Source: Cohnella cholangitidis (lineage in GTDB: Bacteria; Bacillota; Bacilli; Paenibacillales; Paenibacillaceae). Taken from it: a stretch of DNA of 64,000 nt. Each line of letters opens with the position of its first letter. The first letter of the stretch is position 1. The DNA lies in contig NZ_CP041969.1 in the NCBI RefSeq assembly GCF_014107495.1, forward strand, positions 2,567,501-2,631,500. The letters run 5' to 3'. Both the position numbers and the translations under genes were made by a program. Of the stretch, positions 17,477 through 25,504 are shown in pieces. The notes below the pieces were generated by a model. That model was not told the origin of the DNA, searched no databases, and saw only the letters and a program-made list of their open reading frames with translations.

Positions 17477-19071
17477 GTTACTACTTAGGTAGTCCTAAAC
17501 CGAAACTGTCCACGAAGAACGGATATGAGTGAATCATGCAAAGGAAGAGATTGTTTCAGAAGTGTGGAAATAAACCCGCGAATACTGGCAAACTGCTTTC
17601 CGCCAAGAGCCGTCCGAAAGCATCCGGATATTTTCTGTTTCACTTTGGACATGCGAATATCGCGTTCTGCCTGGTTGTTATCGAAAGGAATACGCACATC
17701 ATAAAGAAAGCGAAGAATCGCCCCTTTGTGTTTTATGAACCGATGTCCAAGATTTGCCGCTTTGCTCTTGCATTTTCGTCCGCGAGGCCCTGTTTTCTCA
17801 GGCACCAGATCTTTGGCCCATTCCGTTTTCCCTAACGCCAAAATGTCGTCGTATTGCTGGTCGATCTCGGCGAGGACTTTATCCGACAAAGGGATACCAG
17901 CAATTCGTGCCTCTTTGGCCAACCCCCAGCTTCGACGAAGCAGCTCTTTCATGTCGACGGGCCACTGGTGCTTATCGTGATCAGCAATCCCCTGGCATTC
18001 CCGCATGAGATGCGCGTTACACAAAGCGTGGGAATACTTGAAGTCTGATTTGAAATAGGCCGTGCAACAGTCATGAACCACAATTCCGGTGTAAGTGGGC
18101 AATACACCCATTTCTACGATTGCTGGCCCGCATCGCTTCTCGTTCATATGCAGCAACGTCCATTTGGCGCTCGAATGCGTATGAAGATGCTGCTGTTTCC
18201 CATTCAAACGCATGGGCGTTTCATCGCAATGGATGAAAGGCTCGTTGCGAAGATGCGCTTGAATCAACGGCTCCTGTTCTGCTATACAGTTTGCCATGCT
18301 CTTCAGTTGTTCAAGCAAGGTCTTTTGGCTAGGGCGATACCCGGTCAGATCGAAAAAGAATTGTGTAATGCGTTGCAAGGGCAGCAATTGATAGCCGCTC
18401 AAATAAGCCGTCCATGCTGCGAAGCTATCCCCATACTGTACAGGTGCCTTCACCGCAGCAGGAAACTCGGCCCGTTGCAACGTGTGGCAGCACGGGCAGC
18501 GCTTTTCTTCTACGCGATGTTCGGTGGTAACAAGCGGAGTGAGAGGTAAGTCAAGTACTTGTCTTTTGATCCAGCCTTGCACAGGCACATCCGCTAAGGA
18601 GAGCTTGCAGTTCTTGCAAGCAGGCAAAGCATGAACGATGACTTCGTCAGGCACCAGGCTAAAACGAAGCGTGTGGCCTTCGTGCCCCTTGGGCGCTCCT
18701 TTGTTACCCCCAGGCTGACGCAGATTGTTCTTTTTTCGCAGTCCGTCACTCGATGGCGGTTTGCTGCTGTTATTGCTATTTTGACCAAGCTGTCGTTCTA
18801 ACTCGTGCACACGCTTCTCTAATTTATTAATTTGAACAGCTTGTGTTTCTACCATTTCGGTCAGTTTCTCATTTTGTGCCAGAAGCGCAGAGATGAAGCC
18901 TGCAATCTCGGTATCCCCTTTACTCACATGTAATACCTGTTGCGGAGTTAGCTTCATTGTTCTTGCTCCCTTCACAGATTCTATATAAGAAATACTTCTA
19001 CATGCAGCACCAAAAATCCTTTAAAACAGAAAAAAAGTCTCCTTTGGATTAAGGAGACCTAAGTAGTAACC
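17477..19071 (-). mobile_element. IS66-family insertion sequence (about 1.6 kb)
   Basis: The terminal inverted repeats begin GTTACTACTTAGGT at 17477 and are mirrored at the right end (19057-19070/19071). The element carries one transposase gene and no accessory orfs, as in the smaller single-gene IS66 branch. It interrupts the 21-base palindrome of a 51-bp repeat array. Phase of the array on both sides shows that offsets 7-14 are duplicated, ACCCCGTG (17469-17476) against ACCGCGTG (19072-19079). That is the 8-bp target duplication expected for IS66, with one mismatch. Confidence 0.88.
17485..18957 (-). CDS. IS66-family transposase
   Basis: 490-residue full-length transposase. The N-terminus has a coiled-coil leucine-rich segment (residues about 25-70, NEKLTEMVETQAVQINKLEK), then SSKPPSSDG, a zinc-ribbon-like CKNC...CPCC cluster, and the DDE catalytic core. 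Visible catalytic positions are FIHCDETPM, VVHDCCTAYF and FDNNQAERDIRM. A GTG 18 bases upstream is in frame, but AAGGGAG is properly spaced for the ATG at 18957. No frameshift or stop is seen, so the element may still be active. Confidence 0.95.
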   Translation of the reverse strand: MKLTPQQVLHVSKGDTEIAGFISALLAQNEKLTEMVETQAVQINKLEKRVHELERQLGQNSNNSSKPPSSDGLRKKNNLRQPGGNKGAPKGHEGHTLRFSLVPDEVIVHALPACKNCKLSLADVPVQGWIKRQVLDLPLTPLVTTEHRVEEKRCPCCHTLQRAEFPAAVKAPVQYGDSFAAWTAYLSGYQLLPLQRITQFFFDLTGYRPSQKTLLEQLKSMANCIAEQEPLIQAHLRNEPFIHCDETPMRLNGKQQHLHTHSSAKWTLLHMNEKRCGPAIVEMGVLPTYTGIVVHDCCTAYFKSDFKYSHALCNAHLMRECQGIADHDKHQWPVDMKELLRRSWGLAKEARIAGIPLSDKVLAEIDQQYDDILALGKTEWAKDLVPEKTGPRGRKCKSKAANLGHRFIKHKGAILRFLYDVRIPFDNNQAERDIRMSKVKQKISGCFRTALGGKQFASIRGFISTLLKQSLPLHDSLISVLRGQFRFRTT

Positions 19072-19187
19072 ACCGCGTGCCGCTATTCCACGTTCATCCA
19101 CCCAAAACCCTGAAATAACGGCACCGCGTGCCGCTATTCCACGTAATCTACCGCCCGCTCGCCTAATAACGGCACCCCGTGCCGTTA
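19072..19187. repeat. palindromic repeat array, right part (partial copy at 19072, copies at 19116 and 19167)
   Basis: Continuation of the array split by the insertion sequence. The partial copy would begin at 19065 if unbroken, and full copies start at 19116 and 19167, exactly 51 bases apart. The spacer of the second again contains CTACCGCCCGCTCGCC, as on the left side. Confidence 0.85.
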
Positions 19188-19255
19188 TTTCCGCCAATCT
19201 ACTGCCCGCTCGCCGCTGAACTTCTCCCTATGTTCTGCCAACCCGCTCCACAAAT

Positions 19256-19294
19256 AAAAAAGCTACCCACCGGTCGCATAGACCGAATGGGTAG
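19256..19294 (-). terminator. terminator downstream of ltaS-like gene
   Basis: CTACCCACCGGTC (19263-19275) pairs with 19281-19294 with a one-base bulge. On the minus strand it is followed by a run of six T. It lies about 20 bases past the LtaS-like stop. Confidence 0.85.
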
Positions 19295-19315
19295 TCCCTA
19301 GTAACTGCGCTATGG

Positions 19316-21175
19316 TTATTGTTTATCCTTATCCGGAAGCTGCTTAACGTAACTGTCGGATAGATTAAGCAGTTTTAGCGCATGATCATACTGCTCCTGC
19401 GTTGCCCCGCCCGGCGCGTCCGCTTGAGGATCAAACGGGTAATTCGTTCCATCGTCGTACGCGATTCCCGGAACGAATACTTCGCGATCCGTCACGATCG
19501 ATCCCGACGGAAGGAAGTGCCTCATCGGCAATACGTTCGCGGTTTGATTCAACAGGTCTTGCCCGAAATGAATCTGGTTCGCGATCGACACGCCCGTCAA
19601 GTTGGCCACCGTCGGCAAAATATCGATCTGCCCGCCCGTCTTCTCGATCACCGCAGGAAAAGTGACTCCCGGCGCGTGCATGACCAGAGGGATATTGAAC
19701 ATATCGGCATAGCCATAGTCGTGGCCGAGAAGCTTCTTCATCGCTTCATGCTCGTTGTCATCCAACGAGTACACGGGAAGACCTTGATGGTCCCCGTATA
19801 GCAGGACGATGCTGTCCTCCCATAGCCCGCTCTGTTTCAAGTTGTCGATGAATACTCCCAACGCCTTATCAGAGTAATTCTGAGCTTGGATATACCGTCC
19901 GACCAAAGTGTCCTCCAGATTGTCGGGAAGCTTGAAGCTTACTTTATCTGCCGGAATGTTATACGGATGGTGCGAGCTCATGCTAATAACCTGGGCGTAG
20001 AACGGGCGACCGCTCGCGCTGATGTTTTTCAGCTCCTCGAACGTTTTCGCGTATAGAATCTCGTCCGACGCTCCGAATGCGACATGGTCTCCGTCGCCGA
20101 AGAAGCTTTTGTCGTAGTACCGTTCCCAGCCGACCGCATCGTACAGCTCGCGGCGGTTCCAGAACTCGACCTCGTTCGTGTGGAACGTAGCCGTCGTATA
20201 CCCCGCTTCGCCCAGCAGCTTAGGCAAGCTAGGCAAATCTTTTTTCACGTTGTCCTTAGTCGCAGGTTCATGTTTAGGTACGTATAACGACGTATTCACC
20301 ACGTATTCCGCATCGGACGTCGTGCCTTGGCCGACCATGGTGTAGAAATGATTATAATGGAAGTTTTCGTTAGCCAGCTTGTTCATGTTCGGAGTCACTT
20401 CTTGACCGTCAACCTTCAGGCCGATCAGGAAATTCTGGAACGACTCCATCTGAATGATGATGACGTTTTTCCCTTTGTTCGCTCCGAAAAACTGCGGATT
20501 AGACACGCCGTTAACGCCTTTGAGTTCATCGATGGCAGGCTGCGTAATATCCTCCATCTCCACCATTTCCGCATCATCCGTGCTGTCGGCGAATATGGTG
20601 TACACCTCGTAATTCAGTATACCCATTTCCTCCGCTTGCTTGATCTCGTTCATGCTCGCCCGATTCGGCCAAATGCTGAAGAAGCACAGCGCGACCGATA
20701 CGATGAAGAGCACGGACAGCGCGGTTCTGCTGATCGGCTTCAAGCTCATTTGGATTTTTTTGGATTTCTTGTTCATCCACAAAGGAATGGCTATGAGGAC
20801 GATAACGTCCACGAAAATCAGCAAGTAATAGGGGTCCATGAGCGAATAAGTACTGTTGCCGACCTTGGTCACTTTATCGGCTTGGCTGAGCGCATGGTAA
20901 GTGACGATTACGCCATAATATTTGTAATACATAAGTACCGTAAAATAGAGAAGCGTGAATAGTAGATTAGCAATCGTATAATAAAGAAGCTTCCTCTTCT
21001 TGGCGAACCATTCGATCATGCAGAATACGAGCCAGAAAAACGGGATCTCCGTCAGCATCGTCTCCCAGGACGGTCCGTCTTCGAATACGACGAACCACGC
21101 TAAACTACACTTAAATAGTAGAAGCAAAGTAAAAAGCATAAACCGCCGATTACCTAGCTTGATCAATAAGCCCAT
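19316..21175 (-). CDS. LtaS-like lipoteichoic acid synthase / sulfatase-superfamily membrane protein
   Basis: 619 residues: five N-terminal membrane helices (to about residue 170), a linker, and an extracellular alkaline-phosphatase-like domain. The metal ligand Glu244 is in IQMESFQNF, the catalytic Thr286 is in GQGTTSDAEY, and YGDHQG plus SSHHPYN provide further metal and substrate ligands. The family polymerises glycerol phosphate from phosphatidylglycerol into lipoteichoic acid, or acts as a primase or phosphoglycerol transferase. Length and motifs fit the main LtaS group. It is monocistronic with its own promoter and terminator. Confidence 0.92.
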   Translation of the reverse strand: MGLLIKLGNRRFMLFTLLLLFKCSLAWFVVFEDGPSWETMLTEIPFFWLVFCMIEWFAKKRKLLYYTIANLLFTLLYFTVLMYYKYYGVIVTYHALSQADKVTKVGNSTYSLMDPYYLLIFVDVIVLIAIPLWMNKKSKKIQMSLKPISRTALSVLFIVSVALCFFSIWPNRASMNEIKQAEEMGILNYEVYTIFADSTDDAEMVEMEDITQPAIDELKGVNGVSNPQFFGANKGKNVIIIQMESFQNFLIGLKVDGQEVTPNMNKLANENFHYNHFYTMVGQGTTSDAEYVVNTSLYVPKHEPATKDNVKKDLPSLPKLLGEAGYTTATFHTNEVEFWNRRELYDAVGWERYYDKSFFGDGDHVAFGASDEILYAKTFEELKNISASGRPFYAQVISMSSHHPYNIPADKVSFKLPDNLEDTLVGRYIQAQNYSDKALGVFIDNLKQSGLWEDSIVLLYGDHQGLPVYSLDDNEHEAMKKLLGHDYGYADMFNIPLVMHAPGVTFPAVIEKTGGQIDILPTVANLTGVSIANQIHFGQDLLNQTANVLPMRHFLPSGSIVTDREVFVPGIAYDDGTNYPFDPQADAPGGATQEQYDHALKLLNLSDSYVKQLPDKDKQ

Positions 21176-21322
21176 TGTTTCATCCCTTTCCGTGAACCGT
21201 CACCTTACTCTATAATCTACTAAAAATATACGCCGGAGTTCCTAAAGATTTTCTTAAAAACGACAAACAATCCGCGATTTATTCGCGGAAGCGGGCCGTA
21301 AACGATTCGTATTCGCATATTA

Positions 21323-21351
21323 GTTATATAATCATAACAATTATATGTCAA
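21323..21351 (-). promoter_or_regulatory. sigma-A promoter for ltaS-like gene
   Basis: On the minus strand there is a perfect TTGACA (21346-21351), a 17-base spacer and TATAAC (21323-21328). This would give a leader of about 140 bases before the LtaS-like start. Confidence 0.7.
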
Positions 21352-21420
21352 TATCTATTCTCGAACGACCCATGTTATACTTAACCTAACCACTACACCA
21401 AGGTAACAGAGGGTGAGCGT

Positions 21421-21870
21421 ATGAGAACGGAATTGCTGGACACGGTATCCGAATGTTTTATGACCGCAGTTCCTTTGATCAAGAAGAAACTGTTTCGATC
21501 TTTTTCCCTGGATAACATCCCCTTTCAATTATCCCGTTCGAATTTGGAAGTATTGTTATCCTTATATGAATTGCGCAGCGCAAGCGTAACCGAGCTATGT
21601 AACCAATTGCGCATTTCGCGTCCGAACATGACTCCCTTGATCGATAAGCTGGTGTATCACGAACTCGCCGAGCGAACGACGAGCACGGAAGACCGCAGAG
21701 TCGTGAAGATCGCGATCACGTCCGGCGGGGATCAATTATGCAAGGACTTGCAAAAGAGGCTTACCGAACAAATCAGATTAAAGTTGGATTCATTGAATGA
21801 CGACGACCTGCTTGAATTGAGGAAGTGCATGGCCTCTCTGCAGTCCATCGCTTCCAAAATACAATGGTGA
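21421..21870 (+). CDS. MarR-family transcriptional regulator
   Basis: 149-residue winged-helix protein of normal MarR length. The recognition region reads SVTELCNQLRISRPNMTPLI (about residues 59-78), and the wing contains ERTTSTEDRRVVKIAIT with the conserved Asp-Arg. It stands alone, divergent from the LtaS-like gene, with AGAGGGTGAG before the ATG. The regulated genes are not obvious; divergence makes control of the LtaS-like gene or autoregulation possible. No cysteine pair points to redox sensing. Confidence 0.9.
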   Translation: MRTELLDTVSECFMTAVPLIKKKLFRSFSLDNIPFQLSRSNLEVLLSLYELRSASVTELCNQLRISRPNMTPLIDKLVYHELAERTTSTEDRRVVKIAITSGGDQLCKDLQKRLTEQIRLKLDSLNDDDLLELRKCMASLQSIASKIQW

Positions 21871-21889
21871 CCGTCCCCGACGACAAAGA

Positions 21890-21921
21890 AGCGAAGAGCC
21901 TGTGAACCTTGGCCCTTCGCT
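21890..21921. terminator. bidirectional hairpin between MarR gene and spore-protein gene
   Basis: Arms AGCGAAGAGCC (21890-21900) and GGCCCTTCGCT (21911-21921) pair with one mismatch. The hairpin lies between two converging genes and probably ends both. Confidence 0.6.
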
Positions 21922-21926
21922 CCTTG

Positions 21927-22205
21927 TCATTCCCGCTTGGCCAGCTTCTCCTGCGCCAGCCTGATCATCTCGCGCACCATCGCGCCCCCGATCGTTCCGC
22001 CCACCTGCCCGGCTTCTTCGGTCGTCAATTGGCCGTTGCGGCCTCGTTGCAACGGGACGCCCAGCTCCTCGGCGACTTCGTATTTCACGTCGTCCGGTCT
22101 TGCCGGATTAACGGAGTAGCCTTCCTTGCTCATCACTTCCGCCTTGAAAGCACTCACTCCTTCTTCGGCGCCCGGCACTACTAGCTTCCGTCTTCTTGCC
22201 ATCAT
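21927..22205 (-). CDS. alpha/beta-type small acid-soluble spore protein
   Basis: 92 residues. The conserved SASP core is visible: DVKYEVAEELGVPLQ followed by LTTEEAGQVGGTIGGAMVREMI, matching the KYEIAxELGV and GxVGGxxxxxxV signatures. These proteins coat DNA in the forespore and protect it from UV and heat, then serve as an amino-acid store on germination. The basic N-terminal MMARRRK extension is slightly longer than usual. GAGGAGG precedes two adjacent ATGs, either of which could be used. Expression is expected from a sigma-G promoter, which I could not identify with confidence. Confidence 0.92.
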   Translation of the reverse strand: MMARRRKLVVPGAEEGVSAFKAEVMSKEGYSVNPARPDDVKYEVAEELGVPLQRGRNGQLTTEEAGQVGGTIGGAMVREMIRLAQEKLAKRE

Positions 22206-22304
22206 CCAGCCTCCTCATCCGTTCGGATCATCGTCGGGATTACTTCGCGTTTCGATCCTATCGTACCCGGATATGCCGGAAATATTCGATTTTGCTCGTA
22301 CGCC

Positions 22305-24227
22305 CTAATCTCCGTATTCCGTTACCCACTTCTCGTACATCAGGTCGAGCTCGGCTAGGATAACTTCGCGCTCCGCCCATTTTCTCTCAAGCTCCATCGA
22401 ATCTTGTTGTTCCGCCAACTCGCTCAACCGGACTTCCAAATGAATCAAGCGCTGTTCCAAAGCGGCGATCTCTTTTTCCAGCATCGGTTGTCCCGGCTCG
22501 GAGTTTTTCTCGTTGTCGCGTGACGATTTCTTCCGGAAGGAAGTTTTCTTCGAGGGCGAACTCGTTTCCCTCGACAGTTTCCCTTCCGTTGCGTCCTTCC
22601 GCCTGCTCTTGGCTTTATAATCATCGAAATTGCCCAAATACAGGTTGATGCGCCCTTGATCGAGCTCCCAGATTGTCCGGGACAACCGGTTAACCAAGTA
22701 ACGGTCGTGGGTAATCGCCACTATCGTTCCCGGAAATTCCTCCAGCGCTTCTTCCAAAGCTTCCCTGGACGCGATATCCATATGATTCGTCGGTTCGTCC
22801 AAGATCAAGAGGTTCGGCTTGCGAATGACGATAAGCGCTAGCCTAAGCCGCGTCCACTCTCCCCCGGACAATAAGCTCAGCGGTTTAAAGACTTCAGCGC
22901 CGTAGAAAAGGTAGGCTGCAAGCCGCGATCTCGCTTCCCCCTCTTCCATGCCGGCCTCCTGACGGAAAAATTCCAGCACGGACAGTTTCGGATCGTCCGG
23001 GTATTGCTGCTGGGCAAGATAACCGATTTGGACCCGCGCTCCTAACTCCACTTGCCCCTCATCCGCTTTTTCTTGGCCTAGAATAATTTTAAGCAGCGTC
23101 GACTTGCCCGAGCCGTTGCGCCCGATCAGCATCACTCTTTCTCCATATTCCACGCTGCCGGATACCTGATCCAGCACCGTGGAATTCCCGAACCTTTTGC
23201 TGACCGACTCGAACTCGATCACGCGCTTCCCCGACCGATCTAGCGGCTGCAGCCCGAACTCGGCTTCCTTGCGGTCGATAGCCGGGCGCTTCAATTTCTC
23301 TATCCGATCCAACGCTTTCTGCATGGAAGCCGCCCTGCGGAAAAATTTCTCGTTGCCGCCGACCTTCCCCCATTCCATCAACTGCTTAATCGTTTCCCTC
23401 ATCTTCTTAAGCTTCTTTTGCTGTTCTTGATAATCGGCGAATTCCTGCAGCAATCGGACTTCCTTTTCCTTTACGTATTTCGTATAGTTCGCATGGTAGA
23501 CGGAGGATACCCCGTCCTCCAGCTCGAGGATCTTCGTAACGACCCGATCCAGGAAATAACGATCGTGCGATACGATCAAGCAAGCTCCTTCGTATTTGGC
23601 CAGAAACTCCTCCAGCCATTCGACTCCGTCCAGATCCAAATGGTTCGTCGGCTCGTCGAGAAGCAGCAAGTCGGGTTTGCCGATCAACTGCGAAGCTAAG
23701 CCGACCTTCGTCTTCTCTCCTCCGGACAAGGAGCGATACTCTCGCGCATACCAATCCCGCTCGATTCCCAAGCCGTTAGCTACTTGCTCGATACGCGCGT
23801 CCAACTCATAGCCGCCCTCACGCTCGAACAATTCCTGAAGCGCCGAGTATTGTACCAGCAACGCCTCCAACCTTTCCGGTTGGGTCGCGGCTTCCGGTTC
23901 CGACATTTTCCCCTCTATTACGGTCATCTCGGAGCGGCAATCAAGAAGCTCCCGATAGCTTAGCGCCAATACGTCATAGACGGTCCTGTCGGCCGCTTCC
24001 GCAGGGATCTGCTCCAGATAGCCGATTCGGGCGTCTTTCCGGACGGTCAGCATCCCGGCATCGGGAGTATCCAACTTAGACACCATGCGCAGCAGAGTCG
24101 ATTTACCGCTTCCGTTGCGGCCGACGAGCCCTATCTTCTCTCCATAGCGAAGCTCGAAAGTCACGTTCTCCAAAATAAGCTGCGCGCCGTTGTATTTTTT
24201 TACGTTTTGACAATTTATCGTTAACAT
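22305..24227 (-). CDS. ABC-F family ATP-binding protein, possible ribosome-protection factor
   Basis: 640-residue soluble protein with two nucleotide-binding domains and no membrane part. NBD1 has GRNGSGKST (about residues 36-44), LSGGEKTKVGLA and LLLDEPTNHLDLD. NBD2 has GRNGSGKST, LSGGEWTRLRLA and LILDEPTNHMDI. A charged linker between them (around 245-310, rich in Lys and Glu) would enter the ribosomal E site, and a coiled coil forms the C-terminus. ABC-F proteins act on the ribosome, either in housekeeping or antibiotic protection. GGAGG at 24235-24239 fixes the ATG at 24227, although a longer frame exists. The attenuator-like leader suggests an inducible resistance type. Confidence 0.88.
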   Translation of the reverse strand: MLTINCQNVKKYNGAQLILENVTFELRYGEKIGLVGRNGSGKSTLLRMVSKLDTPDAGMLTVRKDARIGYLEQIPAEAADRTVYDVLALSYRELLDCRSEMTVIEGKMSEPEAATQPERLEALLVQYSALQELFEREGGYELDARIEQVANGLGIERDWYAREYRSLSGGEKTKVGLASQLIGKPDLLLLDEPTNHLDLDGVEWLEEFLAKYEGACLIVSHDRYFLDRVVTKILELEDGVSSVYHANYTKYVKEKEVRLLQEFADYQEQQKKLKKMRETIKQLMEWGKVGGNEKFFRRAASMQKALDRIEKLKRPAIDRKEAEFGLQPLDRSGKRVIEFESVSKRFGNSTVLDQVSGSVEYGERVMLIGRNGSGKSTLLKIILGQEKADEGQVELGARVQIGYLAQQQYPDDPKLSVLEFFRQEAGMEEGEARSRLAAYLFYGAEVFKPLSLLSGGEWTRLRLALIVIRKPNLLILDEPTNHMDIASREALEEALEEFPGTIVAITHDRYLVNRLSRTIWELDQGRINLYLGNFDDYKAKSRRKDATEGKLSRETSSPSKKTSFRKKSSRDNEKNSEPGQPMLEKEIAALEQRLIHLEVRLSELAEQQDSMELERKWAEREVILAELDLMYEKWVTEYGD

Positions 24228-24251
24228 GATGGAACCTCCAATATTGGAAAG

Positions 24252-24340
24252 GACCCACCTACCTGCAAGCACAACAAAAAGGACGCAGGGAAAATTCCCT
24301 ACGCCCGTTCGGATTATCCGCTCTGGTTAAGGTAGGAGCC
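24252..24340 (-). promoter_or_regulatory. attenuator-like leader of the ABC-F gene
   Basis: The minus strand has a terminator-type hairpin with 12-base arms at 24281-24292 and 24295-24306 (10 of 12 paired) followed by five T (24276-24280). It lies between a small upstream ORF and the ABC-F gene. The end of the small ORF (CCTACC, 24331-24336) can instead pair with GGTAGG (24259-24264) beyond the terminator. This layout fits ribosome-mediated attenuation as known for antibiotic-resistance ABC-F genes. Confidence 0.55.
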
Positions 24341-24470
24341 TTTTCTCGAGTTGTGAAATCGTATGGTTGGCAGCGGACAGACTTCTCCCGTCTTTGAGCA
24401 AACCATGAACGATGCCAGCCATCGCGATGGGCAGCCGGCTAACTTGGTTATTCACGAACTCTCGATTCAT
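24327..24470 (-). CDS. 47-aa leader peptide or small protein upstream of ABC-F gene
   Basis: A 47-codon frame runs from the ATG at 24470 to TAA at 24327, starting MNREFVNNQV and ending LEKRLLP. It has a strong ribosome site (AAGGAGG, 24481-24487) ten bases upstream of the start. It ends about 20 bases before the terminator-like hairpin of the ABC-F leader and 100 bases before the ABC-F start. Its last codons overlap a sequence that can pair with the region past the terminator. Translation with drug-induced stalling near its end could therefore control read-through. It could also be a real small protein. Confidence 0.55.
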   Translation of the reverse strand: MNREFVNNQVSRLPIAMAGIVHGLLKDGRSLSAANHTISQLEKRLLP

Positions 24471-24671
24471 CCTACCTTCACCTCCTTAAAAGTCATTACC
24501 CCGAGGATACCATTTAACGCTTATATATCGCAAGTCCGCAGCTCTAATATCATTAAATCTTTATATGATTATGTTACGATTTACATCCTTATAAATGAAG
24601 CTGTCCGGTGTGGGAAGAGCCGGTCCAGAGCGGACGTACTCGCGCATTTATGAGGGAGAGGAGAGAGGATG

Positions 24672-25019
24672 TTAAGGCGTCGGATCATCGGACTCCACGT
24701 AACGTTTAAGAGCATCCAGCTTATTCTCCCAATACCGCTCGTAGAAAGCGAGCCAGCGCTTCAGTTCGAGAAGAGGGTCCGCATCCAACCGGTATCTCGT
24801 TTCCCTGCCGACCTTCCTTTCCTTCACGAGCCCCGCGTCGGCCAGAATACGCAGATGCTTGGATACCGCGGTACGGGTCATCGGAAAATGGCCGCTGATG
24901 GCGGTCACCGGCATCTCCTGATCGACGAGCAAACGGAGCAGCCCCCGACGAGTAGGATCGGCGATCGCTTGGAAAACGTCATGCTTCTGCGGAGATACCG
25001 CCGCGTTATTGTTGGACAT
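24672..25019 (-). CDS. ArsR-family transcriptional regulator
   Basis: 115-residue winged-helix repressor. ADPTRRGLLRLLVDQEMPVT (about residues 20-39) and TAVSKHLRILADAGLVKERK (about 49-68) form the DNA-binding core. No metal-binding CxC motif is present, so this belongs to the group paired with SRPBCC/AHSA1 proteins rather than metal sensors. Its start overlaps the upstream SRPBCC gene by 14 bases. The pair is transcribed leftward from one promoter carrying two similar 16-bp palindromes, so autoregulation is likely. Confidence 0.92.
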   Translation of the reverse strand: MSNNNAAVSPQKHDVFQAIADPTRRGLLRLLVDQEMPVTAISGHFPMTRTAVSKHLRILADAGLVKERKVGRETRYRLDADPLLELKRWLAFYERYWENKLDALKRYVESDDPTP

Positions 25020-25431
25020 ATGCTCCCAGCTTTTGCACCAAGCCGACCCAGCCCTGATTCATCCGATCGCGAACGACGTCGTGCGGTTCTCCGAATTCCG
25101 TTGCCCCTTCCGCGGACCAACCGCCATGGATCAACGTGAATTCCGTTTGTCCTCCCCGTTCGATCAATTCGAACGTAAGCGTCCAATCTTTGCCCCAGTT
25201 AAAAGAAAGACGGTTAGGCGGATCGATTAAAGTCACTTTGCAAGGCGATTTGCCGAACGGACCTGCGTTGATATGAAATTCATGGCCCAGGACAGGCTCG
25301 AAGTCGTTCGGCATGAACCAGGCCGCAATTCCTTCCGCGGTGGCGACGGCTGCCCATACCTTCTGAATAGGAGCATTGAACAATTGGGTTTGATGGATAT
25401 CGGGTAATGGATTCTGCGTGGTATCGGACAT
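25006..25431 (-). CDS. SRPBCC / AHSA1-type domain protein
   Basis: 141-residue protein of the START-like AHSA1 family. It shows the typical start IHQTQLFNAPIQKVWAAVAT, then IAAWFMPNDFEP, CKVTLIDPPNRLSFNW and the C-terminal helix NQGWVGLVQKLGAYV. The fold has a deep hydrophobic pocket. The ligand is unknown, and cotranscription with an ArsR repressor is the standard arrangement for this group. GGGAGG precedes the ATG. It is the first gene of the two-gene unit. Confidence 0.9.
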   Translation of the reverse strand: MSDTTQNPLPDIHQTQLFNAPIQKVWAAVATAEGIAAWFMPNDFEPVLGHEFHINAGPFGKSPCKVTLIDPPNRLSFNWGKDWTLTFELIERGGQTEFTLIHGGWSAEGATEFGEPHDVVRDRMNQGWVGLVQKLGAYVQQ

Positions 25432-25452
25432 TTTGTTTACCTCCCATTATAG

Positions 25453-25504
25453 GAAACCTTTTGGTTTCGTATTGATTATATGACACCGTTTGGTTTCACG
25501 TCAA
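25453..25504 (-). promoter_or_regulatory. promoter with two ArsR-type operators
   Basis: On the minus strand TTGACG (25499-25504), an 18-base spacer and TATAAT (25475-25480) form a strong promoter. Two related 16-base palindromes flank the -10: GAAACCTTTTGGTTTC (25453-25468, perfect arms) and GACACCGTTTGGTTTC (25482-25497). Their centres are 29 bases apart. Binding would block transcription of the SRPBCC-ArsR pair. Confidence 0.7.
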
